Shown here one piece after another: positions 12,201 through 22,650 of a DNA stretch of 64,000 bases. The notes below the pieces were generated by a model that saw nothing but the letters and a program-made list of their open reading frames with translations, was not told the origin of the DNA and did not search any database. The DNA is from Prinsepia uniflora (lineage: Eukaryota > Streptophyta > Magnoliopsida > Rosales > Rosaceae). The position numbers and the translations under genes were made by a program. The stretch spans positions 2,266,501-2,330,500 of the forward strand of contig CM064873.1 of the NCBI GenBank assembly GCA_032719365.1, in the 5' to 3' direction. Position 1 is the stretch's first letter, and each line of letters starts with the position of its first letter.

Positions 12201-13794
12201 TTAAGTCTAGCATGGAAGCTTCGGTCGTACCTGCCTTTGAGAAGTCATGTAAGGCTATGTTTGAGCAAGTGGATGCTACGTTCCAGAAAGGAATGGTTGA
12301 ACATACAACTGCAGCCCAGCAGCATTTTGACTCTGCACATTCTCCATTGGCAATGGCTTTACGGGTGTGTACACTTAATCCAACCTTATTCTCTGAAACA
12401 ATTATTTACAAATTTACCTTATTCTCTGAAACAATTATTTACACATTTCCCTTCTATTATACTCATGATTATAGTCCTTGGGGATTTATAAATGATATAA
12501 TATCAACTATTGATCACATGCTCGTCAGGAATACAGTGAGCCAAATATGGTTTTTGCTCACAATGACTTCTTGTTGGGTGATGTTATTTTACCTGGATGT
12601 AGGATGATATATTAAGCATTTCTGTTGGCGTTGTTATACTAGTTGGTGTTTGTTATTTAAGTGTGAACTGGTGTTCTGATGTAAAATAAGATCCAACCTT
12701 TTGCTTTTGTTTCCTCTTATTGGAGTTTGGGGTTTTTTTTCTCTCAGATAGTACAAGTTAAATAACATTAGAATGTGAGGGTTTGATAGATTACCAATGA
12801 CTGAAAGGTTGAGTTTGTGTTGCTTTGTAGAGACAAGGGTTCTTTGTTGGCCAGTCATGGATTTACACTGTTATTTCTATTGGAAATGAATGTTTTTTTA
12901 TGTTTGGTTTTTCCTTTGCCTTTAGATCCGCTAAAATGCTTTACCATGTGTATCAGTTTCATATGCAGTTTTGTATAACTTCTGTATTGTGATGTCGTTT
13001 GCAGGAAGCTATTAGTTCTGCATCATCTGTGACTCAAACCTTAAGCGGAGAAGTGGCTGACGGTCAACGCAAGCTAATAGCTCTTGCAGCTGCACGAGCA
13101 AGCTCAAGTGCAGTCAATCCCCTGGTCACACAACTTACAAATGGACCTTTGGGTGGTCTCCATGAGAAGGCTAGTTCCAGCTTCAATATTGTAATATTTT
13201 ATCTAATGACGGCTGGTGGCTTGGTTTGGCTATTTTAATCATGCTTAGCGTTTCGTTTTTGGATGACAGGTTGAGGTGCCTTTGGATCCAACAAAAGAGC
13301 TGTCGAGGTTGGTATCTGAACGCAAGTATGAGGAGGCCTTCACCGGAGCTCTACAAAGAAGTGACGTGACCATTGTATCATGGCTGTGTTCTCAGGTATA
13401 TGTGTGCTATACAAATATAGTGATGGTTATCTGAGCATGCACACGATGGGTTATGAGCTTGACACCCTCTTACCGTCTTTTCCAGGTTGACCTGCGTGGG
13501 ATATTGTTTACGAGCCCTCTTCCTCTGAGCCAAGGCGTGCTTCTTTCTCTCTTGCAACAGCTGGCGTGTGATATCAGCAATGATACACCCAGAAAAGTTG
13601 CGTGGATGACAGATGTGGCGAGCGCAATTAACCCAGCAGACCAAATGATTGCAATGCATGTGCGGCCTGTGTTCGAACAAGTTTATCAGATACTCCATCA
13701 TCAACATAGCTTGCCGACGGTCACTGGCGCAGAGCACACAAGTATCCGGCTTCTGATGCATGTCATCAACTCCATGCTGATGGCCTGTAAATGA
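6279..13794 (+). CDS. VCS: VARICOSE/EDC4-like mRNA-decapping scaffold, 12 exons, about 1412 aa
   Basis: EDC4-family scaffold that joins DCP2 and DCP1 in cytoplasmic processing bodies and drives 5'-3' mRNA decay. Exons: 6279-7124, 7557-7606, 7680-7836, 8070-8288, 9377-9505, 9628-11193, 11526-11885, 11963-12082, 12194-12364, 13005-13190, 13270-13395, 13486-13794. All junctions are GT-AG and keep one open frame; every intron is phase 0 except the one between exons 2 and 3. Residues 1 to about 180 are Pro/Gln/Ser-rich. A WD40 region follows (about 215-480) with strands such as LLASVSVEGRLFVWKI, RLVSASMDGTIKIWED and LNREVKIW. Exon 6 encodes a long Ser-rich linker, and the last seven exons a charged helical region (MQKEMQKQM, RRLEAALGRSMEK) ending with the conserved SWLCSQVDLRG block. 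Length is close to Arabidopsis VCS (about 1340). The end of exon 10 is the least certain boundary. Confidence 0.95.
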
Positions 13795-14609
13795 TCTCAT
13801 ACTCTTCTATCTTTGATTCTCTATAATTGTGCAATAAAACATAATTAGTTGGGCATTTTGTACAAATCTGCTGTGATCCATCTCTGACGAAAACATTACC
13901 AAAACTTTGTAGAGTCAAGCTTTTTTCGTCGAATTGGATACGTAGGCTTAGGTGCTTTGGTAGCTTCTTGCTTTGACAACTCTGTAAAACGTGAAATTTT
14001 GTATTTTCTTCACACCTGTGAATGGCATTTCTGTGGTTTTTCTCAACTTTCAGCTGTTAGGCCGGTGAAATTTTGTTATTCGTTGTTGGTAGCATCCAAA
14101 GTTCCACACCTAATGCGGTAGTATACCATTTGTTCGTAGGAATCTGCAATGAACACATTTTACGGTGGTTCCCTACCGATTCTTCAATATAAAATTTAAA
14201 ATTATGCACTCATTTTTTTTTTTTGAAAATCATTAGATATATACATATATATTGATATAAAAATATTGAAAAGTTAAAATAATTTGAAAGTTAGTTTAAT
14301 AAACCATATTAAATAAGCTAAAAAATTGTATCTTAGACATTGTGCTCGGATGCTTTTATAACGTGCAGAAAGTAATACTACGACATTATAAAATTAAGGC
14401 AGATATTAATTCCGTTCAAATTCATTAACCTCGAAATTGTCATAAAAATTTACAGAAATCTTCCCTACTTTCTATTTTTTTTTTCGTTTTACACGTCGGA
14501 TTCTAAGAATTTCTTTTCTTTTTCAAGAAAGGAAAAAAAAAAGTCCTAGAAAAAAAAAAGGCTGTCTGGTGGTGAGTCAGTGGTGACCCGGATCCGAGTC
14601 GTTTGGTTT
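13795..14609. other. Convergent intergenic gap, no gene
   Basis: Lies between the stop codons of the VARICOSE-like gene (+) and the J-protein gene (-), so it holds both 3' UTRs. A possible polyadenylation signal, AATAAA, is at about 13834. The rest is AT-rich with A and T runs near 14210 and 14530. Nothing else is seen. Confidence 0.5.
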
Positions 14610-15035
14610 CTACCAGCACTGGTCCGTTTCCCACCTGCGGGTCGTGTAAAACCCATGGGGTCGAAACCCGCCAGAGCTTCTCCGACGATGAAGATGGGCA
14701 CCAGTCATCGACAGGTCATACATAGCCCGTGCCGCCGGATCGGACAGCGTGGCGTATGCGTTGTGAATCTCCATGAAGTCCCGGCCGTCCGATTCCAATT
14801 CCGACGCGTCTGGGTGGTATCTCTTGGCCAAGCTCCGGTACGCCGATTTGATCTCCGTCGGCGACGCGTTGTCCTTGATTCGGAGGACCTTGTAGAGGCT
14901 GGCGGAGGCAGAGAGTGGCGGCCTCGTCTCGGTGAAAGCCCGAGCCGAGGAGGCCTTGATCTGGAAATTTCGGCGCTGAGGCAGGGACATTTTGGGAAGA
15001 GGGTTTGAGGCGGAGAGGAAGAGGATTGCAGACAT
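14610..15035 (-). CDS. J11: Small plastid-type J-protein (DnaJ), 141 aa
   Basis: Single-exon J-domain co-chaperone that would stimulate the ATPase of an Hsp70. The N-terminal 45 or so residues (MSAILFLSASNPL...) are rich in Ser, Arg and Ala and poor in acidic residues, as in chloroplast transit peptides. The J domain spans about residues 47-107 with LYKVLRIKDNASPTEIKSAY, the catalytic HPD at 74-76, and the helix IV end DPAARAMYDLSM. There is no Gly/Phe region or zinc finger, so this is a minimal class C J-protein. Length and layout match the chloroplastic DnaJ-11 family. The start is the first Met of the frame and precedes a good transit peptide. The GC content is much higher than in the flanks. 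Confidence 0.88.
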   Translation of the reverse strand: MSAILFLSASNPLPKMSLPQRRNFQIKASSARAFTETRPPLSASASLYKVLRIKDNASPTEIKSAYRSLAKRYHPDASELESDGRDFMEIHNAYATLSDPAARAMYDLSMTGAHLHRRRSSGGFRPHGFYTTRRWETDQCW

Positions 15036-15112
15036 TAGGAAATTGGCGGAGGAAGAAGACTAGGTGGTGGTGGTGGCGGTGGTATGTGGTGTGAATGAAT
15101 TTTGAAAAGGGG

Positions 15113-15120
15113 TTTAAATA
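15113..15120 (-). promoter_or_regulatory. TATA-like box of the J-protein gene
   Basis: On the minus strand the motif TATTTAAA lies about 80 bp upstream of the J-protein ATG. The spacing suits a TATA box with a short leader. The position and motif are seen; function is inferred. Confidence 0.4.
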
Positions 15121-15135
15121 GGAGTCAAAATGCAA

Positions 15136-16355
15136 GACGCAGCAAAAACTGTGTTATTGCGGGTATCGGGGGGCGCTGACATGGCACTACAGCTGCTTGT
15201 GCTTTAATTTTTAACATGATTCTAGAACATCAAAATTTCCCAAGTATTTTACTTTTTACTTTTTACTATCATTTGAAAATGGGAAAAAAAAATCAAGTGA
15301 ATACTGAATTTTGAGGGACTGATTATTTACATAAATATTTTCTTGAGATTGTTTGTGTTTACATCAATTTTCTTTCAAATTTTACATTTTATACAAACAC
15401 CTTTTAAGTTTCAAAAATATTATATATACTCATTTATTAAGTGATTATCAAGTAAAAAATGCATTATTCTAAAAATTGATAAAATTGACATTCTATAATA
15501 ATAATTTCAAAATTAGAATTATAATGTGTTCAAGCAACCATAAGTGCATTTTAGTATTCACATAACTTGTATTACATTTAATTTTAAAAAAAAATTATAT
15601 TTTATGAGTTATGTGTAATGTTTTTTAAAGGGTGTTTTTTGTAAAATCCAAAATCTGAAATGATTTGTGAAAACATTAAAAAAAATTAATAAAAAAATAA
15701 ATAAAGAAAGAAAAGTTTGTATAAATAACCCTATTTTCTATAATAATAGTGTTCGTACCCAAAATATAACAAATAGTACTATCTCCATATTTGTATTTGA
15801 ATGTAGAAAATTAGGAATATATACTGAGGGACAATTGATTGAATATGAGATTAATTAGATGGTGTATGCTTTCTTGATTTACAAAAAAATCATGAACTTT
15901 TTAAAAGTAGAAATCGTATTTACCGCGAAAAGTCTTCACAATCCCTGCAAACAGTGAACAATCAGCTATCGTTGTCTCGATCGATTATCCGGGAGGTGGT
16001 TCGACCAAAACACTCTTATGCCTGAGTTAGCTTTTAGAGAGAAAAAAGAAACACTTCGAAACGAAAAATCGACTTACTTTAAAAGTGAAATGATCGTCTT
16101 TATTTATAAAGAATCTTTGGGAGCCGCGAAGCATTTTTATTGGTCGATTGATTTTGTAATTAAATAATATATTATTTAATAATTATAATAATTTCTCATT
16201 AGGATGATAATTAAAGAAATTGGAAGAAAATTAATGTTGAGTTATTTACCAATTAAGGGACATACATACAGTCGTAGTTAGTATGGTAGTGTGGCGCTAT
16301 ACAAACAGCACTTTATATATTTGTTGAGACTGAGCTATAAAAATATCCAAGACGC
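15136..16355. other. Gene-free AT-rich DNA
   Basis: Only short, low-complexity frames are present. A less AT-rich segment at about 15920-16140 may be an old transposon fragment, but I see no paired termini. No RNA gene or coding signal is recognised. Confidence 0.4.
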
Positions 16356-16361
16356 AAAGGC

Positions 16362-16391
16362 AATCTCTTGCACGTGCAAGAGATTCTAGAA
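16362..16391. promoter_or_regulatory. G-box palindrome fused to a heat-shock element
   Basis: Positions 16362-16385 are a perfect 24-bp palindrome with half-site AATCTCTTGCAC, centred on the G-box core CACGTG (16371-16376). Its last two bases are also the start of the palindrome TTCTAGAA (16384-16391), a two-unit heat-shock element. A TATA-like ATATATAAA on the minus strand lies at about 16308-16318, so any promoter would point left. No gene follows in that direction within view. Confidence 0.45.
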
Positions 16392-17269
16392 GGCCAAGAA
16401 ACCCTGCAAAAAAATTTCTTCCCACGTACAAATTCAAGAACCCCACACACATCAAGATGGGGCTAAGGGATTCAAGAAAATGACCAAACACCTTATTAGC
16501 ATGAAGATCCCCCCCCCTTTTTTTTTTTTTTTTTTGAAATACTTGAATTCTCGTTTACTCTTTCTGATTAATAATTTTTTATTTAATACATATATTATGA
16601 TCCAAATATCTTATATCATTATTTAAAAATTATGTCTATAAAAATCAATAAAATTAGATATAAGTTAGTTACTACAAGAATTTACTACACTATCTATGAT
16701 TTTATTGATTTTTTTTTTAAAAAATAAAGAAATGAAGTTCTTATATATATATATATACATAGGAATTGGGTGCCACCGTCCTTAAATTTGACACTAATTT
16801 TAGCTATCGTGAACTTTATTACTAATAACAGATATCCCTAAATTATGTCTAAATGTGTAGGAACAGTCCCTCATCAAAATTTTCAGTTGATTATAAACAA
16901 AATACATCTGATATGACCGCTTCATCTTTATTCTTAATAAAAATTGTTAAGAGAAATTTAACAGAATGAATATCTTTATAAAATTAAACATAATATAAAA
17001 ACGTAATAAAATTTAAAAATAATATTATGTAACAGAATTGACAATAATTTTCTCATATATAAAAAAAAAGTTAGGTGAATGAAAATTATGAAAAAAAATT
17101 TGTTTGTTCCTTTAAATTTCTGACTTTGCTCCTTTATTTAATTTGTTTGCCTCTGAAAAGTAGCAAGCAAGCAGCATGGGCCTGTCGAATTGATAGCGAA
17201 ATTAAAATGAGTATTATCTTTCTTTAATTCAAAAAAAGGTATGGTTGCAGACCTGCAGTGGGTTGCCGC

Positions 17270-17292
17270 CACGTGTGGAAGGGCTTCTAGAA
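17270..17292. promoter_or_regulatory. Second G-box plus heat-shock element module
   Basis: CACGTG at 17270-17275 is followed by TTCTAGAA at 17285-17292; a further TTCTAGAA sits at 17396-17403. The arrangement repeats that at 16362-16391. No convincing downstream gene is seen, so this may be a decayed or distal promoter. Confidence 0.35.
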
Positions 17293-17789
17293 GCACTTTG
17301 TCTTGCTCACTAAAATTGTACTCACTAAGGCTCGACCCACTCACTCTGTCACTGCCATTGGCATAACTTAACTACCTAGGGTTAGCACTATAGCCTTCTA
17401 GAAGCCTTTCGTTTTTGCCCTTTTTAAATATTGTTTCCTAATTATCACAATAATTAGCTACTAATGACAGCAATAAACCCAAGTGTTAATAAAAAGGTCT
17501 CGAAATCAAATTTCTTTTATAGCTTAAGTGGTTGGAATTGTTTTGATTCAACCACGCGAGCAAAAAAGTTTTTACGGGTTTATTTCCGCTTTCGTTTTAA
17601 CTCAATATTTATGTTACACGTTGTCAAAAAAATTTACGTTCTTTTTTTTATTACCGTCCTCAAAGTATGACAAAATATCAATATATACGTATTATCTCAT
17701 CGTCCTAACCCATCCAAATCTACACCATTATTTTAGAAAACTATTTTTTTATTAGGAGAATATTTGCATCACACCTTGGTGATACCTTT

Positions 17790-20700
17790 TGACAGGACCC
17801 ATCCCAATCCCCCGGGGATTAGTGCGAGATGACCCTGCTCCCGTCTGACACGGAGTGTCAGACAAGGGATATTTCCGACCTTTGCCCTCCCGGGCTATCA
17901 GAGTACGCCAGGATCCGGAGGAGGTATGTGATATCTCGGTCTCTGCTACAGTCCACATCCGATGTCAACCTGAAGGGCAGTCAAAACATTAAAAACTGTG
18001 AGTGACAAAACAAAAGTTTATAAAACATTTAATAAGGAAGACATTTGTACCCTCCACTAAAAACCATGCATGCATTCGAAAACCATTTATCCAAAACAAA
18101 CCATATGTGGGACTAAGCCCAAAGCAGATATAAACCAAGGTCGAAAGGACCACAATGAAAACGACCATACGGGCCACTGCCCAAATCCATAAGGGACTCG
18201 GCCCCAAACCATAAAGAAACCAAGTACACGAGCTACTGCTCAAATCCTGTGCACACCTGTACACACCACATACCATATAACATATATCCATCACATACAT
18301 ATATATAAGTCACACAACCAATCCTGTCACGGTATCCAAAGCCACGCGCGCGCTACCCGGGTCTCAATCCGAGTCATCTCAAATTCAAGATCAATGTCCG
18401 TAGACCACTGACCCTACCCGAGGTAATAGTAATAATAGCCTTCCTGAGAGTAAGGAACCCAACTGGGGGGTGACTCCACTCAGTCGGTGCTCCGTGACTA
18501 CTCCGGGGTCCACCCAGGCCAACGACCCTCCCCGGAGGAGATAATAGAAGTAAAGGAAGGTAGACGAACATATATATACATAACATAAACATTCATGACC
18601 GGTTCCCCTGAACCGTCATGATCCATAATATCCATAAGCAAGTAACATGCCGGTTCCCATAAACCGTCATGTACCGTAATAACATAACCAGGGTTCATGC
18701 CGGTCCCCATAAACCGTCATGAACCAGAATGACCTGACAAAGGTTCATGCCGGTTCCCATAAACCGTCATGAACCACAATGACCTTTCCAGAGTTCATGC
18801 CGGTTCCCATAAACCGTCATGAACTTGGAAATCCACGTAGGGTCCCTGACCCGAAATCATAAACCATAAAGTAACTGGGTCTCGTGCCCGAACATATGAC
18901 TCAACTGGGCACCGTGCCCGATATCTAAGGGTCAGTCACGACTCCGATCATAGTGATGCGTGCAACCATCCATCCAGGACCGCCCTCAATCCTGGTATGT
19001 CGCCGTGAACGAATCAACCGACGCGACCATCGCAAGATCATGGTGCACTCATCACCGATCGCTATCCTGAACCGTCAGCACTCCGTAGTCGAGCCTCCCC
19101 AGGCTGCCCGACAACGAATCGTGCATCGTGACCTCTCCGGAAGGAACACATCCAAATCCGGAGGCGAGCGTCGTATCGTCGATCGCCGTGCACATAGCAC
19201 CCGTCGCGACCACGATTTAGACCCGAAGGTCGTAAATAGTGTCATATGCCCGAGACAAAACCGAATGGGTCTCATACCCGAGTTTATCCATTTAAAAATC
19301 CAAAATCAAATCATTTAAATCAATAAAGAAATACAGACCCGTATAAGCACCGTATAAGGCCGAAACCTCGAAATAGTGCTTATACGTAACCACATAGAAA
19401 TGCACCCATGGCATCATCAAACAAGTAATAAAACATATAATAAACATTTATGCATGCACCAATTTAGAAAACAAGGTCCACTCACAGACCGTCCGAGCTG
19501 CCGCCTCGATTTGCGTGCCATACGGCTCCCCGAGCCGATCACCGTCACCGGGACTCCCAAACCTGTCCAAATCGTAATAGAAGGTTAATAACTACTTAAT
19601 TAACCTCCCACTAAAGCCCCGTAATTTTCCCGTATTTTTAACTATTTTTAATCCCGAACCTAAACCTTCCGATGCCCCGAAACATATCGAGACGGTGTCC
19701 GATCGACTCGAAACCAGTCCCAAAATGTTCGTTACATCGAATAGATGATTTCGTATGTTGAACACATCCCCAGAAACCCTAGCACGCGTTGCCACGCGCC
19801 GCCCAAAGGCCCCTGCGCGTGGGCCTCACGCGCCGCTACAGTACCGTCTTCTTCCTTCGATCGAACCGGTCCGACCGGGCCGGTCCGGTTTTCTCTGCAA
19901 TTCCGGTCCGCCTGGACCGGCGTAACCGGTCCAAGGCCCTACACTCTTCGTTTTTCGTCCGTTTTCTTCCATTTTAATTCCTAAATTCCTATTTTAATGT
20001 TTCCTATCAATCCTAATGAACAGAACAACCTAAAACCGATTAAAACCCGTGAACCCAAAAATCCCCTCACGGTTCAATTTTTCGAAATCCTCCCCAGAGG
20101 TCCCTCAACGTTCAAACCTTCCCAAAACCTTCCTAATGGCTTCTTAACATCCTAACCAATTCATTAAAACAATCAAAAACGACCCATAACCACTAATATT
20201 GAAAATGGACAAAATCGGGTAAAACCGATTACCTCGATCTCCTCCTCCTCCGCCGTCCACGGCGGTGCGTCCTGGGCTGGCCACCAGCGTCCACCGGTCC
20301 ATCCTCACACTCTGGTCTCCCCTATACGATCAATGGGAAGGGTTGAATGGGTTTGGGTGAGAAATGGGATCGGGTAATGAATGGAGGAAAAATGGAAAAT
20401 GGATGCACGGTTGAGTGTTTTGGTGCATGAGTGGGTGAGGTTGGCCAGTGGATGGGTGACAAGTGTCACTCATCCATTGGGCCTCCATTAAATATCTGGG
20501 CCCACTAGAGACAAAACTGCACTTTTTGTCTCGTAAAACGTGCCGTCGTGAATAGTAACCGGGAACTTCCGTGAACCGTAACTTCGCCGTCGAACGTCCG
20601 AATTCGACGTGCCGCCTGTCTACGGATTCGTATCGTCCTTATCTACGTAACGGTCTTCGACCCTCAGCCATCGGACCTTCCGGTCAAAAAGTCAACTTTT

Positions 20701-21001
20701 GACCTCCTATTCACCCAAATTACCAAAATGCCCCTAAACTTCCGAATGTCATAACTTCTTCCTCGAACGTCGGAATTGAACGTGCCACCTGTCTATGAAC
20801 TCGTGACGTCACGAACTACGTCACGGTCATCAGTCAAAGTCCATTTGACCACCCGATTGAAAAGTCAACGTTTTGCCACCACCAGGGGCAAAACGGTCAT
20901 TTCGCATCGTTCGTCCGATTTCGCTCTACTAATCACGGATTAGCCTCACTAATCGTGATTAGTCACTAATCTAATCATGGAATTTGGGACGGGTCGTTAC
21001 A
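17790..21001. mobile_element. Probable solo LTR (about 3.2 kb) of a plant LTR retrotransposon
   Basis: The plus strand begins TGACAGGACCC (17790) and ends GGGTCGTTACA (21001), so the element has TG...CA ends and a short inverted repeat of the kind LTRs carry. It is flanked by a perfect 5-bp direct repeat CCTTT (17785-17789 and 21002-21006), the usual target duplication. Base composition is far more GC-rich than the flanks. There is no gag-pol, no primer-binding site and no second LTR, which fits a solo LTR left by recombination. Read on the minus strand the start is TGTAACGACCCGTCCC. Lineage and orientation cannot be settled here. Frames inside (for example 18953-19318) have no protein similarity I recognise. 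Confidence 0.6.
18597..18830. repeat. 50-bp tandem repeat, five units, each a hairpin
   Basis: The core GGTTCC (or GGTCCC) recurs at 18601, 18652, 18702, 18752 and 18802, giving steps of 51, 50, 50 and 50 bp. Each unit holds an inverted repeat: GTTCATG-CCGGTT, a short CCCAT loop, then AACCG-TCATGAAC, able to form a stem of about 12 bp. The array lies inside the putative LTR. Confidence 0.8.
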
Positions 21002-21007
21002 CCTTTT

Positions 21008-22500
21008 CATACCTTCCTTTCAATTTATCTAATTGTCTTTGTACATATATCATAATCGAAACTGTTCATTCTTTAAATTATCATGTCAATATCATCTCCG
21101 TAAAAAATCAACAAGATTTGAGATCGTTTAATCGTTCATATATATGAATTAAGTATACAGTTTGTCATATTCAATCGTATTGATATTTTATAGAGATAAT
21201 CTTTAGATGATAATTTAGAGAATAAACAGTTCCGATCATAACTTATGTAAAAATATAGTGAGGTTCATGTACGTGGTCAGGTTCATGTGAGCTTGACCCC
21301 AGGAGATTATTGTGTCTTTTATTTTATTTATCGCAGATTTTGTTTTTGATACGTTGATATCTGCCTGCGCCGCCGCGAAGTCGCGTAATTTGTTGATCAG
21401 AAGTAGATATTTTTCACGACATACTCCAGTGCTTCTCTTATGCGTTAACATGCAATCATGACCCTTGTATTACGTGGGGCCACTCCAGTAATTGTGATCA
21501 ACCGTACAACAAATTAAGATGAACAAACCAATGCATGAACAAAACACACCGATCTTTGAAGCCTAGAAATTTAAGTAACACTCCTCTTGTGTGTTATAAA
21601 TTGTTCCAAAATAATTCGATACATAATCATAAATGCTAGAACATTCTTGTTATAAGGATTTGATTAGCAATATCGCTCGTTAAAATGGCACAAAATAAAA
21701 ATAAAAAAAATTTGTTTTTCCAAAATTAATTCATTAAATTGCAAACCAAACGAAACTAATCGTATCATCTGGATTTGTAAATATCATTCATTTTTTTCCT
21801 CCTAAATTGAATATCAAATTTTAAACTTGCATTTCTCATATCATCTATTGTTTTTATGGTAGTTTTTAAGTTTATGTAACACTTTTTTCTTTTGATCGAA
21901 TTGAAATCTTCGATAAATTTTTTAACAAGGCCACTTATTTACACCTCCATTTTTGTGTGATTTTTGGGATTATTGTATCTCCTTTCCCAAAAAAAAAAGT
22001 TTAATAATTCTGTGTATAATAGACCACAAATCAAATAAGTTGATAAATTCAATGGATTTAATTAATTGATTCCAAATTAATTTCTCCATTCAAGTTAGGT
22101 CTTAGCATAATTAAGTGAATCAAATTGGACTGAAATCACTTACATATTATTTACGAATGTTTTTTGGGATAAGGATTTCTTCTTGAAGCCATCATTGTAC
22201 TCAGAACACACGTATGACAGTAATGGCAGTCAGAAATGACATAAAGAATCTGATTCAGCAGAAGGTGGGCCCAATCCGCACATCTTACGGCCAGTAATCA
22301 AAGATTGAGTACAAATTATTGGTGGGTGGCTTCACAATTCACATCGATGGATTACGGTCCAAAAATGGCCTGACTTTATGCATAATGTGCTCCCGCCAAG
22401 AAGGCCTTTTTACCGGTTTCCATGGAGTCCTTGATTGCAAAATTCAAATTTGCACAACTCCTTTTCAGTTAAACAAGACACAAACTTTCAACTTCCACGT
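21008..22500. other. Gene-free region upstream of the GH36 gene
   Basis: AT-rich DNA with no credible coding frame on either strand. The last 350 bp (about 22150-22500) are less AT-rich and probably form the proximal promoter of the raffinose-synthase-like gene. Confidence 0.4.
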
Positions 22501-22506
22501 CCCTCT

Positions 22507-22516
22507 GCTATAAATA
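22507..22516 (+). promoter_or_regulatory. TATA box of the GH36 raffinose-synthase-like gene
   Basis: CTATAAATAC is a near-consensus plant TATA box 135-145 bp upstream of the ATG at 22651. It would place the transcription start near 22540 with a leader of about 110 bases. Motif and spacing are seen; use is inferred. Confidence 0.65.
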
Positions 22517-22650
22517 CCCCTCCGTCATTTCTCTCAAACTTCAAGACCACACTATACTCGAAGGCAACACCAATTATTGGATTCTTGGTTCTGGGTAGTT
22601 TTGGGCACTCTTGAATTTTGTTGGGTTTATTTTTGTTTAACTGATCAGAG

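Noticed and set aside
14580..15135. Plus-strand 142-aa and minus-strand 139-aa frames over the J-protein
   Set aside because: The J domain with HPD is in the 14610-15035 minus frame; the others are GC-rich shadows.
17138..17344. 68-aa minus frame across the second G-box/HSE module
   Set aside because: No family match, no splice or promoter support; the region reads better as regulatory DNA.
18953..19318. 121-aa plus frame in the GC-rich element
   Set aside because: Arg/His-rich with no recognisable domain; lies within the putative LTR.
17784..21007. Alternative view as a 3.2 kb DNA transposon with imperfect terminal inverted repeats and a 7-9 bp duplication
   Set aside because: A 7-bp direct repeat ACCTTTT can be drawn, but TG...CA ends with a perfect 5-bp CCTTT duplication explain the borders more simply. 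Not fully excluded.
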